Assembly: GCF_037893015.1 (NCBI RefSeq)
Contig: NC_133658.1
Span: 148,275,160-148,339,159, forward strand
Length of the DNA: 64,000 bases
From: Macrotis lagotis
Taxonomy: Eukaryota; Chordata; Mammalia; Peramelemorphia; Peramelidae
Direction of reading: 5' to 3'
The position numbers and the translations under genes were made by a program. Positions 12,391 through 25,900 of the stretch are shown one piece after another. Under the pieces are notes generated by a model. The model was not told where the DNA came from and did not search any database. It saw only the letters and a program-made list of their open reading frames with translations. Within the stretch, counting starts at the first letter, position 1; every line of letters starts with the position of its first letter.

Positions 12391-13164
12391 AAGATACTTA
12401 GTTAAGGCTTAGTTAAGGCTTCTAATATATAGAATGGGTAATATATAGTAATATATAGAATGGCAATATATAGAGGGCCAGATTTGAAACCAAAATCCTT
12501 AGATTCTCCTTCCAGCATCTATTTACTACTTAGTTGACCTCAGGCAAGCCTCTTCTTTGTAAAAAAGAGGAATTTTGACAAGGTGATAGCTGTCCTTTAA
12601 ATCCTCTGTTCCATATGAAAATTGTGAAAGCATAAGGGGCTTGAGCTGTAAAGGCTCCAGGATACTGCTGTCATTTGCAAGGTGGTAAAACCTGTTTTAC
12701 CACTATAAGGTCAGAAAAAGAAGTAGATTTGTGACTAGGATATAATATTTGTAAAAGTCCTAGCACAGTGTCTGGAGTATAATTGATACTACATAAATGC
12801 TGTCTATCTATTCTTATTGTTGTTATTATGAAACAGACAATTTCATGAACAGCCTTCTCAACCCAGCCAGAAAAGACCATATGGGAACATATTAAATGAG
12901 AAAAGCAACTGCCTCCAAAGGCTAGAAAGGAAGGCAGAACATTAGGAATGCCCTTGAATTACATGGCAATGAGCACAGTAGGCAGCCTTTCTCCTCCTGG
13001 TGCCTCTAGACAATATGTGAATTCTTTCTGTGAACTGCTCCATAACAAAGCCTTTGTTCTGGCATTAACTCAAATGCCCAATTTCCAAGCTGCTACAAAC
13101 CTGAGGATCAACTCAGGGATGATAAGATAAGATTCAACATACCTTGAGAATCCTAAAATATCAG

Positions 13165-13310
13165 ATTTGGAATTGTTAAGAATTAGAGGTCATCTAATCC
13201 AAAGCTTTCATTTTATAGATGAAGGGACTCAGGCCTAGAAAGTAAAATAGCTTGCAGACAATAACAGATAGTAAGAAGCCAAATGAAGAGCTCCAGTATG
13301 AGCCTGTTAT
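13165..13310 (-). repeat. MIR-like repeat just beyond the SLC18A1 3' end
   Basis: GGTCATCTAATCCAAAGC, TTTTATAGATGAAGGGACTC and later MIR-like text; degraded. Confidence 0.5.
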
Positions 13311-13674
13311 ATGTTTTAGGGATTGAGTTAAATAAAACCTGACCTATATCCAATGCTTTGTTATCCTAAATGATTGCTGAAAAACCCTTTAGGAATAAAA
13401 TAGCTAGATATCAATGTTTCCAAGGTTTTCTTGAGCTGGAGATTTTTGTAACCTATTTCCCCTGTCCTCCTAAAAACAAATCAATGTATGTGGGTCCATT
13501 GTGATTAGAGTATAACTGAAACAAGCTACATGTGAAAAGTAAAGTCGGATTCACTCTAGGTTGGGAATCCAAAAAGAACAGAGGCCCCCTGTGCCCTCTG
13601 GATATCTCCCTATAATTAATGCTTTCCCTGCACCCTCTTCTAACAACTCTTAGCAAAGAATGCTAATGCTTGCA

Positions 13675-13680
13675 TTTAAT
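13675..13680 (-). terminator. Candidate polyadenylation signal (ATTAAA) of SLC18A1
   Basis: ATTAAA on the minus strand about 280 bases past the stop codon, followed by a GT-containing stretch. No AATAAA occurs on this strand between 13000 and 13960. A longer 3' UTR cannot be excluded. Confidence 0.35.
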
Positions 13681-13961
13681 CAATTTCATAATAGCCTTTT
13701 AAGGTAGGAATCACTTCCCCACTCCTTCCTGGAATAATGGGTCAAGCAAAATATGTGTAGGAAAAGTCATTTGATACAATAGAACCGACAGGTCTAAGTT
13801 CTTTTCCTTCCTAGGCAGTGATAGAAAAAGGAAGAGTTCCAGGACAGAATATTTAGAAGGCATTTTGTTCTGTATCCTTCAGAATTGTACTTCTCAGAGA
13901 AAGGAGGAGACATTTATATGGAACAATGCCCACCAGGTCCCTAAAGCAGGAGTCTCCTTAT

Positions 13962-14075
13962 CTATTCCTCACTTTCTACTTCCTCTTCACTGTCCTCACT
14001 CAAGGGAAATTCTCTTTGGGACTTCTGCAATCCATGGAACTTTGTCTCCATTGGGCATTCCTGGTTCAGAATTGC
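13962..14075 (-). CDS. SLC18A1: SLC18A1 coding exon 16 (cytoplasmic tail and stop)
   Basis: Encodes [15 protein letters not shown] and the acidic tail [16 protein letters not shown], then TAG. It aligns with human AILSQDCPMETR and EFPLGEDSDEEP. KEEK.AIL, formed across the exon 15/16 junction, is the dileucine-type sorting motif of VMATs. The serines among acidic residues fit casein kinase 2 sites, as in VMAT2. The acceptor has a pyrimidine-rich tract. Confidence 0.95.
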   Translation of the reverse strand, partial: AILNQECPMETKFHGLQKSQREFPLSEDSEEEVESEE

Positions 14076-15955
14076 CTGTGGTAAGAGACAGAAGGAGAAA
14101 ATCTCATCACTTTGTCTGTAGACTTTACTTCTGATAGATAAAGAAAAAGGAGAAATAAGAGGAGAAAGGCAGAAACCTTCAACAGAAAGGTGAACTATTA
14201 TTGTTATAATTATTATTGTGAATCTATGATTTCATCAGTGTGGGTTCCCAATGTGGAAACTTTATATACCACAGTGTCTCAGCAACTTCTGGGTAAATTA
14301 CTGTCATGAGTTGCTTGAGGAACTCAAAATTAAATGACTTGTCCATGGATCACACACAACTAGTATGTGTCAGAGACAAGAATTGATCCCAGAACTTCCT
14401 CATTACAAGGCCAACTCTCTACCCACTAACCTGTAAGACCTCTCCTCATAATTATAATGAAAAGTGGAGAGAAACTCATGAGAGAAGAAAGAATAGAAAA
14501 AGAAAAAGATAAAAACTGAGGAAAAGAGAGGGGGAAAAGAAGAAAGAAAAGAAGGAAAAGAGAAAAGAGAGATTCTTTCAACCACAGTTAGAATCAGTCC
14601 CTTACAATCTTTTCTTCCTTGGCTGGGGGGTTTCGAAGGCAATAGCAGAGTGGTGCATAGGCAATATTGATGACTCCAATGATGACCATGAGCCAGGGAA
14701 AACCAATAGCATGGACGATAGCACCCCCAGTAGATGGACCTGCAAGGGTTAAATAAAACATTTATTGTAGATCCACCAGACAGACCAGAAAGAAATTGGG
14801 TACTGTGCTATAGTAGAGGAAGGATATAGAAATGAGGTGGTCATATGTGTCAAAGGTCCCAAGACTGACAGTTAGCCATGAGAAACAGAGTGCTTTGTAT
14901 ACTCTATCTAGGTTTAAAACTGACTGACTAATCAAAATGGGACTGGAGAGATGGAAGAGGATTCATTGCTTTTAGGGAAGCAGGTCTAGAATATTGTCCC
15001 TACAGGAGTCATACCAATAGCAAATCCCATACAGAAAGCCACATCAGCAATGGCATAGACACTCCCATACACAGATGTGTGGCGAAGGTCCACTAGGTGT
15101 CCCATGATGGGCATCATAGAAGAGTCCACCATACCTGTGACCAAAGTAAACAGCATGGTTTAGTCACTATCCTCCCTCCTTACTTGTTGGACTCTGTCCT
15201 ATCCATCCTTCTTCCTTTTGCATTTTGCCTAGTTTTTCATTTTACCTCTTCTCCATCCCCTTTCCTTCTTTCTCTCCTCTACCTTCCCTTCCCCAAGTAG
15301 GAATTATAAAGTCTTTCCCAAATAGCAACTCTTCATTACTGCTTTTACCTCATCTCTTTCTCCCTAAATCATTCCCCAAACCCAGGCAGGATCAAAGTTA
15401 GGATCAGGAAAGTCAGCTGACCTAGAACTCAATACCAAGGTGGGTTCCCAGGCCCAGGAAAACTAAGATAGGGAGACAGGATGGAGTAAGAATTGCATGC
15501 TTAGGGGCAGCTAGGTAGCACAGTGGACAGAGCATCAGCCATGGAGTCAGGAGAACTTGAGTTCAAATTCAGCCTCAGACACTTAATATACCTAGCTGTG
15601 TGACCTTGTACAAGTCACTTAACCTCATTGCCTTGCAACCCTCAGCCCCCCCAAAAAAGAATTACATGCTTGACTTCTTCTTTGAGAGAAAGTTCTTACC
15701 AATAGCAAAGCCTAGACCTCCATTGGGGCCAATGAGACCAAATATATTCTGAGCAAGAGGAACCTTTGAGGAAAAACAAAAGCAGAGAGACTTCATGGTA
15801 AGATATGTTCTGAGTATTATCCAAAGGACTTTGATGGTTTTATATAAAGATAAAATATATATATCTTCCCACATCTAAACCATTACACACTTTCTTCTCC
15901 ATTGTTATTGTTATCCTCAAAAGGTTTTCATTGAGTTGCTAATTGTCTGTGTGTT

Positions 15956-15986
<31 letters not shown>

Positions 15987-18900
15987 AGATAGGGAGAGTA
16001 GGTAGGTCTTCAACAAACACTGAACCTAGAGAATTACACATAGCAAAGGCTGACAACTTATGGCAACTCATACTAAAAACGGAATAAAAGATTATTTTAA
16101 AGTATAAATCAAAGTGACCCTGGGAAAAATGAGGAATGTTACTTTCCTGTAACATTTTTATTATGGTCTATAGCCATTAACCTGGGGTCAATGGATAGAT
16201 CTCAAAGTGGGGGATAAACTTGGCTTGTAAAAATTTTTTTTTAATATAATTGATTTCTTTTGTAATTCTATGTGTCTTATGCATTTAAAATATTAATATG
16301 AGAAGGGATTGATCCATAATTTGCATTATATAGCCAAAAGAATTCATGACATAAAAAACCTAGAACCTTTAAACACACACACATACACACTTCTCAGTGC
16401 TTTCCCCATACTTAGTCTTTGTCCCATTCTTTTGAGGGTATACTAATCTCCCATGACATATTAACTAACAAGTAAAGTATTAACTGACAACTTATCAGAT
16501 ATATTTGCATTTTAAAAGAAGATTCTTTTAAAAAAACCAATCATTTTTCTATTCTCTGATATATTTGGAATGTCTACTTAGGAGTGGAAGGGACCTTTCC
16601 ATTCCAGATATTGTTACTAGTCTCCTAGTCTCAGGAGGGACTGAATAAAGGACAACTAGTCATACCTCCTCTGAAAGGTTGCCAACACCTCCATCTTCAT
16701 TAATCATAGGTCACAGGCTATACTATACTGATTCTCAGTCATTCTGGCTTTTCTTCCCTCACCATGCCATTCTCTTCTTATCTTCTTCCCCTCCCACCTT
16801 CATAATTTATGATTACCCAAGCTAGTTTCAACCTGTGTTATCACCTCTTGCCCAGATCTTGAGCCCCTGAATAAGGCCTTTGTTTCAGTGAAGGTCTTTC
16901 CACCTGGGGATGGAAGATGGTTATTGCTATCCTGCCCTATTTTTCAAGAGAATCAACTTTGAAACCAGGTCCCCAGGGGCTAGTCCTACCCAAAGACTCA
17001 TAGTTTTATACTCACACATAGCAGGCTGGTACCTACTACCAGCATTCCAATCAGAGAGCATAGCCACCTATAAAAAGGAAGCAAGCAACTACTTTAGGGA
17101 GACATCCTTCACCTCCAGTCCCAGTCCCAACTCCGTCACTAAAAAGATGACCAGTAAGGATACTTACTGTCTGAGTACCATTTACAGGAACTACTTTCTA
17201 TCTAAACAAAATAACATATAACTGACTTGATATAGACATTGCTTCATCTGATGGAAAGAAAGCTACTCTTGTCTCTTTATCTTTCTAAAGGGGATGTGAT
17301 GGATATATGAGCTATGAAAATGACTCTTTTTTTTGGATTTTTCAAGGCCAATGAGGTTAAGTGGCTTGCCCAAGGCCACACAGCTAGGTAATTATTAAGT
17401 ATCTGAGACTGGATTTGAACCCAGGTACTCCTGACTCCAAGGCCAGTGCTTTATCCACTGCGCCACCTAGCCGCCCTGGAAAATGACTCTTGAACCTTTC
17501 TTCAGGCCATTTCCCTTTCCAAAATGCTCTCTCTCCCTTCATTGACCTAAATTCTAATCATTCTCCAAGGCCCAGCACAAAACCTTGATAAGTCCTTCCC
17601 AGATCACCTTTAACCCATGATGTACTTTTCCTTTTTAACACTATAAACTGAGTTCACTATTCCTTTTAGTATTTTTTGGTCATGTCCTACCTTGTGGCGT
17701 TAGTGATCTTTTGTCCTTCCCAGCCCCCCATGCCTCTCCAATCTAAATCATAAGGCCCTAAGGAATAAGCACTGTGTTTTATATTTCCTGTGTGACTTTT
17801 CAGAAAGTGCCATGAACATGGTAGGAGCTCAATAAAAACATAAATCAATAAATCCTCCATCCTTATGTAGCCTTCCCTTAAATCCTATCCAATGGAGCTT
17901 TGATAGTCTAAGATGAAAAATCCTGTTGATTAGAAGAAACTAAAATTTCAGAGATAAAAAGACCTTCAGAGGACATCAATATTTGAAAAAGAATTCCCTG
18001 CAATATATCCCAGACAAGTAGCCATCTACCCTTTGCTTAAAGATGTCAAATGATGGTGAACCTGGTGCCTTATGAGGAACTCACTCCACTTTTTAGATAA
18101 TTCTAGTAGTTAAAAAGGTAGCTATGTAGTCAAGTGAATAAAGTTCCAGGCTTGAAGTCAAGAAGACTCATCTTCCTGAGTTTAATATACTAGCTATGTG
18201 GCCCTGGGCAAGTCACTTAACCCTATTCTCATCTATATCCTCATCTATAAAAATGGACTAGTAGAAAATGGCAAACTGCTCCAGTATCTCTGCCAAGAAA
18301 ACCCCAACCGGGGTCATAAAGAATTGAACATACCTGAAATGAGTGAACAGCAACAGTAAGTGGTTTAGAGCCTTTTCTTTATGTTCTTCCTTTCAGTTCT
18401 AACTTTGTGTGATTTCATGATTGCCTTAACAGATGCTACAACCATATCTTTCCTTTCCATATCGTCTTCAACTCCACAGATTACTTACCGACCCATCTTG
18501 TTGGCCAATACCCCAAAGAGATTGGTGCCAATGAGATAGGACACACTGGCAGGTAGAAAGGCTAGACCTATAGGAGAAAAACATTTCTTAGGGCTTTCCC
18601 ATTTTTGCTTCCTTAGGAACTTCTCCCTTTGACGGAAGCATGCCCCTATTCTACACTCTACTCTCTAGGATAGTCAGAGAAAACTTTTTCTCTATTTCAC
18701 AAAGCTCCCATCCACTCTGGACCCCATATAACAAAGGAAATCCCTTGTAAAGCAGGTATATTTTGCCTTCTCACCTATTCCTTGCCCTGTAGCATAGAAT
18801 AACTGATACGCAGGGAAAATATTAACTCAATCACTGTAGCTCTTGTCTCAAATTATAGGTGAAATGAGCAAAAAAAAAAGTAGAGAACATTCTTCCTTAA

Positions 18901-19910
18901 GAGGTAGAGGAGAATACTTACTATTCATGTTAACTATCACCGTTGTATTGTAGATACAGGGATCCAATTTCTATAACTTGGTAGGGATTTTTTTGCAGGG
19001 GGGTCCCTTTTTTATTGACTGTTTCCTAAAATCTGTAATTCTCTCCCTCCTTGATGCCATCACTTGCCAGCCTTGACTTCCTTCAAGTCCCAACTAGAAT
19101 CCCACCTTCTTCAAGAAGTCTTATCTAATCCCAGTTAATGCTAGTGCCTTCTTTCTGAGTTCACTTCCAGTTTATTCAGTATATATTTTAGTTGTACATT
19201 ATTCCCCATTAGAACTCTTTCCTTGAAAGTAGGGATTATTTTAAGCATAGAAAGTATCTGGCAAAATGTGTTTAATAATTGCTTGTTGTCTTGGCTTGAT
19301 TAAGAGTAGCATTTTTCTTTTTCACAGCATTGTTGTGAGGGGAAAATGAGATATGAATTATAAAAGTATTTTATAAACAGAAAGGGACTATACAAATGCC
19401 AGTTATCATTTTTTCCTTTTCATCTGATGTCCCTGGACCTGTGGTGCTCAAGAACAGCACCATTTATGAAGGTAATCCCTAGTTTCAATAGTAGGAAAAT
19501 TCAGAGCTTTATGTAACGCTCCACTTTCCAAATCCCAACACTGTGGATGAATTTTCATGGAGCCATTTATCCACTTTCTCTCCTAGCCTTCCTTGTAATA
19601 AGGGCACACATGCCAGAGAGCTGTCCAGAGCTATGGGTAAGAGCAGCCATACTAAAAAGGAAGGTTAGGTTTTGAGCAAATGACACTTCTGTCATTCATT
19701 TCAGTGTTCTCACAGTGTGAGTTGTCCCAAAAGGGCAACAACAGCACCCAGAGAAAGACATAGCCTTGGAATTCATGGCAGGGAGAAGCAGTAGAACATT
19801 AACCTATGCTTGGAACTCAATAGACTTTAAGGGATCATGTGTTATCTAGTGAGAAATAAGACACTATGTGTATCTCCCACTGTGTATGGAAGATAGGGAG
19901 AGGAGGAGAA

Positions 19911-19941
<31 letters not shown>

Positions 19942-22900
19942 AATTTTGTCTTTTGAACCACAGCAGGATTAAATAAGCAGCCTAAATCACAAGGCCTGGT
20001 TTTTCTCTTCTATGTCTCAGAGCTCATCTCCTACTTCTCTTTGGTTCAAAGGAAAACAATACTGCCATACTTTAAAAGATCACTGAAATTATAATTAGAC
20101 CAGAGATAAATATTTCACAAGTTACTGGGTATGACATTTATTTTTAATATAAACTTTCAATAGATAGGAAGCAAAGTGCCTTTGGCATGGTTTGTTTAAA
20201 CTAGATGACAGCTATTTTAGCTGATCCTGTTGGTGTATAATAATTAACCTTTTTAATAAAGGCAATAGCTCTCCTATTGTGCCTTGAATGAAGCGACTTC
20301 CTGGAAACCTCCTGGTCTCTTAGCTACATCTGTGAATCTCAGTTATTGCTGCAACCTATTTAATGAACCTGAGGTCTATCCATCAAAAAGAGTTTGTCAA
20401 CATCCTGCGCTGTGTCATCCATTTCTTTTTGACCAGCATTCAGTGAATAAAGAGGTACCAGAGTGGGAGGATGCTACTTATAGTCATGGACAGACTGCAT
20501 CACAAACCCTTTGTAGTGGTAGGAGTTTGCTTTTTAGTGTTCCTCAGATACTCGAGTATAATTGATTGTATCACAGGAATGTTTCTTAGGCGGAATTCAG
20601 GGCAAAATGTTAGAAAAAGGGCTTATGGGACCTAAATATTTCCTACATGTAAATCTGCTAATGTCCTTGCCCCCTTTCATGTTCAACAAAATGACTGCAG
20701 CATCCAGAAGACCAGAGGAGATGTGATGTATAAGGAAAGTATTGAATGGGAGTCAGAAATTCCTAGGTTCTGATTCTATTTCTGTTGCTGTGTGACCTTG
20801 AGCAAGTGATTTTCCCTTCCTAGATTTAGTATCTTTCTCTGGAAGATGAAAGGGCTTCCATAAGAACCTGAAGTCCCTTCCAGTTTTAGAATTCTATGAG
20901 TTAGTCTAGAACAAAATGCTGTCTCTGGAATTCCAAAAATTCAATACAAATTCTAAGTCTCCTTGCTCCTCAGTTTCCTCATCTGTAAAATGAAGAGGTT
21001 GGATTAAATGAAATGTATCTTTGACCGTATGAGTTTTGGAAATGCTTCCTCAAGGCCTTCCCATGACTTGTCCTCAAGCAGGGTAGCCACAGTTCAGTGA
21101 AACTTGTATTTGTCACTCACCCTCCTCCAGGAGCCTAAAGAACCAGCCAGGAGGAATATTATCTGCACAAATGGTACCTCCTGAATAGGACCTAATCTGA
21201 TTAATGGTCATGACCAGAGCCAGCTTCTGGTGAGGGAAATTCAATTGAGGGGTAAATGGGGAGTACAGATGGGAGTCTAACCTCACATTGTCCCCCCAGA
21301 AAATTAAATTTGGAATATTATATTGGGCACTCAGCAAACAGTGTATAGTTATCAGTTTCTCCCGTCCCCACTGCCACCACCCTCAACTCTCAGCAGCTGT
21401 GACTAATTGGCACATAGCCCTGTTCCCCTGCCTTAGACTTCCTGGAAAAGGTTGGAGCCCCACATATGACCCAAACTGTGTCACAGAGGTTTCTTCCTGA
21501 AAGGTAGTCAAAAGAACGGGGCAAGGAGAACTTGGAGTTACTAGCCCTGGATTCACAGGCTTACTTACCTAAGGAAAATCATCCTGTCCTATCCCTTTTC
21601 CCTGGCATTCTCACTCAGGCAAGATGAACTTAAAAATTTAAAAAAAAATCAAGGTCTACTTTTGAAGCAGAAAAGAAATCATAACAGAATCATCTGAGGA
21701 TCTAGACCTAAGATGAGCTAACATTTTTAATAAAACACTTTGAGCTTTGAAAATTACTTTATATAAATTATTTCGTTTGACCTCACAACAATCCTGTTAG
21801 GAGGGTACCATTATTTATTCTCATTGTATATATGAATAAACTGAGGCCTACAAAAGTTTAAGTGATATGTCTGGGGTCTCACACAACTAGTAAATATTTG
21901 AGGCAAAATTTGAACTCAGGTTGTCCTGATACTAACCAGTGAACTATCCTCTATGCCACATAAGTGCAATAACAAAGGGAAGGGGGGGGGAGATCAAAGA
22001 GAAGGGAGAGTAATTTGAGTAGATATAGAGGAAAAAGAAAAGAAATAATGGACTGTTGATATGAATACAAGCCTTAGTAATCCCTTACCTCCTTCAGTTA
22101 GCTAGAAATACCTCTTTATCCTCCACCCTCCTCATTGTATTTATGCAACTTTGAATTGACTGGGGCTTGTTCTCATTTTATTTGCAAATATTTGCAAATC
22201 CTTGTTCATTCCAACTGCTTGGAGTGACTTAGATTTTGCTTCCTTTTCCAAAAATCCAAAATCTAGATCCAGATGTGTCTTACTTCTCCTTCCCTCCCTT
22301 CACTGCCTCCCCCCCACCCCGCCCCAATATACTCAGTCTAAACTCATATATACCAAACATAGGAGAGAATTCTGTTCAAGAAAACTCAGTTCTACTCAAC
22401 CATCGAAGGAGATAATCCATCTCTTTAAGAGAGACAGACCTCTAGACCATTTGGGAAGTATCAAGGCCACAAAAGGAGACCATTCTTGTTATCACTCCCT
22501 CACATTACTTCGGAGATGTTAATGGGGGTTATACTTACCTAGTTGCCACTTGGGGGAACACATGGTCTGCATCATCCAAATAGGTAGTGTGGGTTCCAGT
22601 ATGGCCACTCCCATGTTGGCAAAGCAGAGGGAACCTGCAGAGACAGTCCTGATTGAGCTGTCCAGTTGCCTCAGGCAAAGTCCCCCATTCCTTTCTTCCC
22701 CACCTAGAATGGTTACCTGCAGCCACCAGGATGTAAGGGTCTCTCAGAAGAGTTAAGATTGGTGTGCCTTTGGAACTCTGGAGAAAATAAAAATTCCTTC
22801 TGAAGAAAATGAAAATTTCTTCTGATTGTATAGGATTTTGTTTTTCTCAAAACATGAATATGTCTATTAATCTACTTTGTATGAACTAGATAAAACAGAT

Positions 22901-25900
22901 TGTATTAGATTTAACCAGTGAACAAACTGAAGCTTTGAACAAGTGATAGGTCATTCATTCATCTTTTCATTCATTTATTCAACAAATATTTGGTAGGTAT
23001 CTATAATGAACAAGATGCCAGACTTCCTATCTACATCAAGGCAATAAAGAACTAGGTATAATCTTAAGGAATTTTTAAATCTCATAGAATACAGTAATCT
23101 AAAAGATTACTTAACTTTTAGTGACAGAGTCAGGATAATGTCTAGTCCCAGACTCCTACAGTAGCATGGAAAAATGGATAGAGTACTTGGAAAACCACTG
23201 CCTACAGGTAGTATTCTAATCAGGGTTGGGGAACCTTTTTTCTGTTAAAGGCCATTTGAATATTTATAACATCATTCATGGATCTTACAAAATTATCAAT
23301 TTAAAAATTAACCTGCTATATTTTGTCAAAGATTTAATTAATTCACTCCTAAAAAGCTCCTAGATTTATTGATTTGAGAGTCTTAGCCTGCAGTTAATAT
23401 GGTATTAACAGACCAAATGATTTTGTGGGCCTATCCTGACCTCTGGCAGGATACTCCCCACTCCTGTTCTAGAAGGTAGATCTGGAATCAGGAAGTTCAA
23501 ATACAAAATCAGAAACTAGCTGTGACATGTCTGCCTCAGTTTCCTCCGTAAAATGAATATAATAATAGCACTTACCTCCTTGGGTGGTTGTAGAGACAAA
23601 ATGTTTATAAAGTGCTTTTTAGACCTTAAAGCATTGTATAAATGCTAGACTTTGGGGCAGCTAGGTGGTGCTGCAGATAGAGCACCAGCCCTGGAGTCAG
23701 GAGTACCTGAGTTCAAATTCGGTTGCAGACACTTAATAATTATCCAGTTGTGAGCCACTTAACCCCATTTGCCTTGCAAAAACCTAAATGCTAGATATTG
23801 TTTATATTACATAGACCTAGGTACAAATTCTACCTTTGTTATTTACTAACTTACTGGCTGTATGACCACTGGGAGATCCTGCTTGGTTAGTGCCTTCCAA
23901 GTGACCCACATGAAGTAGATCTAGCCCAGGTTTCTATTCAATTCCTCCCCACCCTACCCCCTAGCCATCTTCTACCTTAGCTGACTCAATCTCCTCCTCC
24001 CACATTCTTTCCTTTTCTGTAACCAAAATCAAATCTATACTAGCCATTGTTCCTTAGAAAGGGTGTATCTATGCTTCTATCTTGATTTGTCACCAGAGCT
24101 CTACCTACCTGTCTTGTGACTGTCCAAACAAAATGCCCCTCTTGGACCACCAATGGCCAATCGGTGTTTTCTCCTGTTGGGGTGTAAACTCTGAGGATAA
24201 AGACCATCTATGCTTTATATTATTGTTTTTGTGTCCCTGGTGCTTAAATGACTTTTCATTTTTTAAATCTCTCTTACCTAAACTAAAGGCAGCCAATTTG
24301 AATTTAGTAAGAACTTAATTCAAATCCAGCTTCAGACATTTGCTAGCCCTGTGACCCTAAGCAAGACACTTAACCCTATTTACCTCAGTTTCCTTATCTA
24401 TAAAATGAGCTGGTGAAGGAAATGGCCAGCCACTCCAGGATCTCTGCCAAGAAAACCTCACAAGGGATCACAAAGAGTCAGACATGTCTGAATAATAGAA
24501 CACCCACTCTAAGGGAGTAATAAAACTCATAATGCTTACCTCACTAAGTTATAGTGAGTCAAATGAATCAATGTAGGTAAAGTATACTATCAGTTATTTA
24601 AATGTCAATACTCTTATCCCAGAAGGCAATATGGGAAGCACTTGGAGAGAGCTGCTACTCTAGTCCTTGGACTTCTATATATTGAAATGTCTTCATTAGT
24701 CCTGAGCTAGGGTCTGAATTTCTAACTTTTTGAGGTCTTAGATTTCCTGAGTAGGTAGATAGCCCACAGAAAGCTGAGCTTAACTACTTGCAATTCTTCC
24801 CGGGTTAGAATCCCATAAGGGAACTGTGGTTTGCATTTTAATCATACTATTTTGCCCTCTGGACATTCCAACTTGCCATTTCAGAATCATAGAATGTTTT
24901 AGCAGGAAGGAAACTTAGAGTTCATATAATCCAACACTTATTTTAAGAGGAGAAAACTGAGGACCAGAAAAAGGGACATCATCAAGGTCACATGGTTAAT
25001 AAGTAGCAGAGCCAGAACCAAAACCAGAATCCACATCGTCTGACTCCCAGTACAGTATTTTTTCCTAGGATACCATATGACAGTATCTTATTTCTCAGGT
25101 GTGCTCAGGCAATGTGGAAGAACTGATATCCATCAAGCCATTAGTTTCACAAAGGTCACTCCCTACCAGACACAGTCTGATAAATTGCTTTGGGGCACTT
25201 TTATCTGCAGGGTACCACTCTGGGGAAAACTGGAGAACAACTTTATCTTGGCTCCAGCCTCAAGGTAGGGGGAGGGTTATTTAAGTTAACTTGCCTAATG
25301 AATCCATTGCAATTCCCAGAGTCTTTGTAGTAGGGAGTAGATTTCCTTATGTGCTATGGAACACAGATTTCTGGTGTTTGTCACATCTCCATTCCCTGGT
25401 ACAATAGGCACTACCTCAGCCAGACATTCTATTCTCTAGTATCATTTGCTAAAATCCCTGAAAATCTCAAAAGAAAAATATCTATTCCTTAGGAGTTGGC
25501 ATCATCGCAAGAGAACAAAATAGTCTTGGATATCATGGACAAAAAACCTTGGAGAATTGTCTAGCTTAGATGAAAAATAAGGATGGGAGCAGAGATGAGA
25601 TCCTTGCCCTCACATTATTTATTACCCTATTTCCACTAAACCCTGACCCCTCTCTCTCTGAGACTTTCTCCTATAGGTACAATACCACTGATATCAGATA
25701 AAGAGTTATGACACAAACCCACATACTGTTGTGACACCAATTTGTGATGATCTGGAGTTCTCAGAAAAGGCAAGGCATTCTTGATTCTGAGTCGCCTCTC
25801 TCAAACCTGCCTTTTATCCTGGCCTTCTTAAAAATTACCTACAAATTTACACATTCTTGTATTCTATTCTTTTCTCATATGAGACTACTCCAGAAACTAA

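Larger units (their letters stand above)
18568..22538. other. SLC18A1 intron 10 (about 4 kb)
   Basis: Holds a MIR-like stretch at 20745-20920, another at 21750-21965 (minus), and an (ACAG)n microsatellite at 19917-19941. Short open frames (20284-20565, 21288-21500) have no recognisable homology and no splice-site support. No further exon was found. Confidence 0.6.

Noticed and set aside
20284-20565. 93-codon plus-strand frame inside SLC18A1 intron 10
   Set aside because: No family resemblance, no splice or start context, and length expected by chance.
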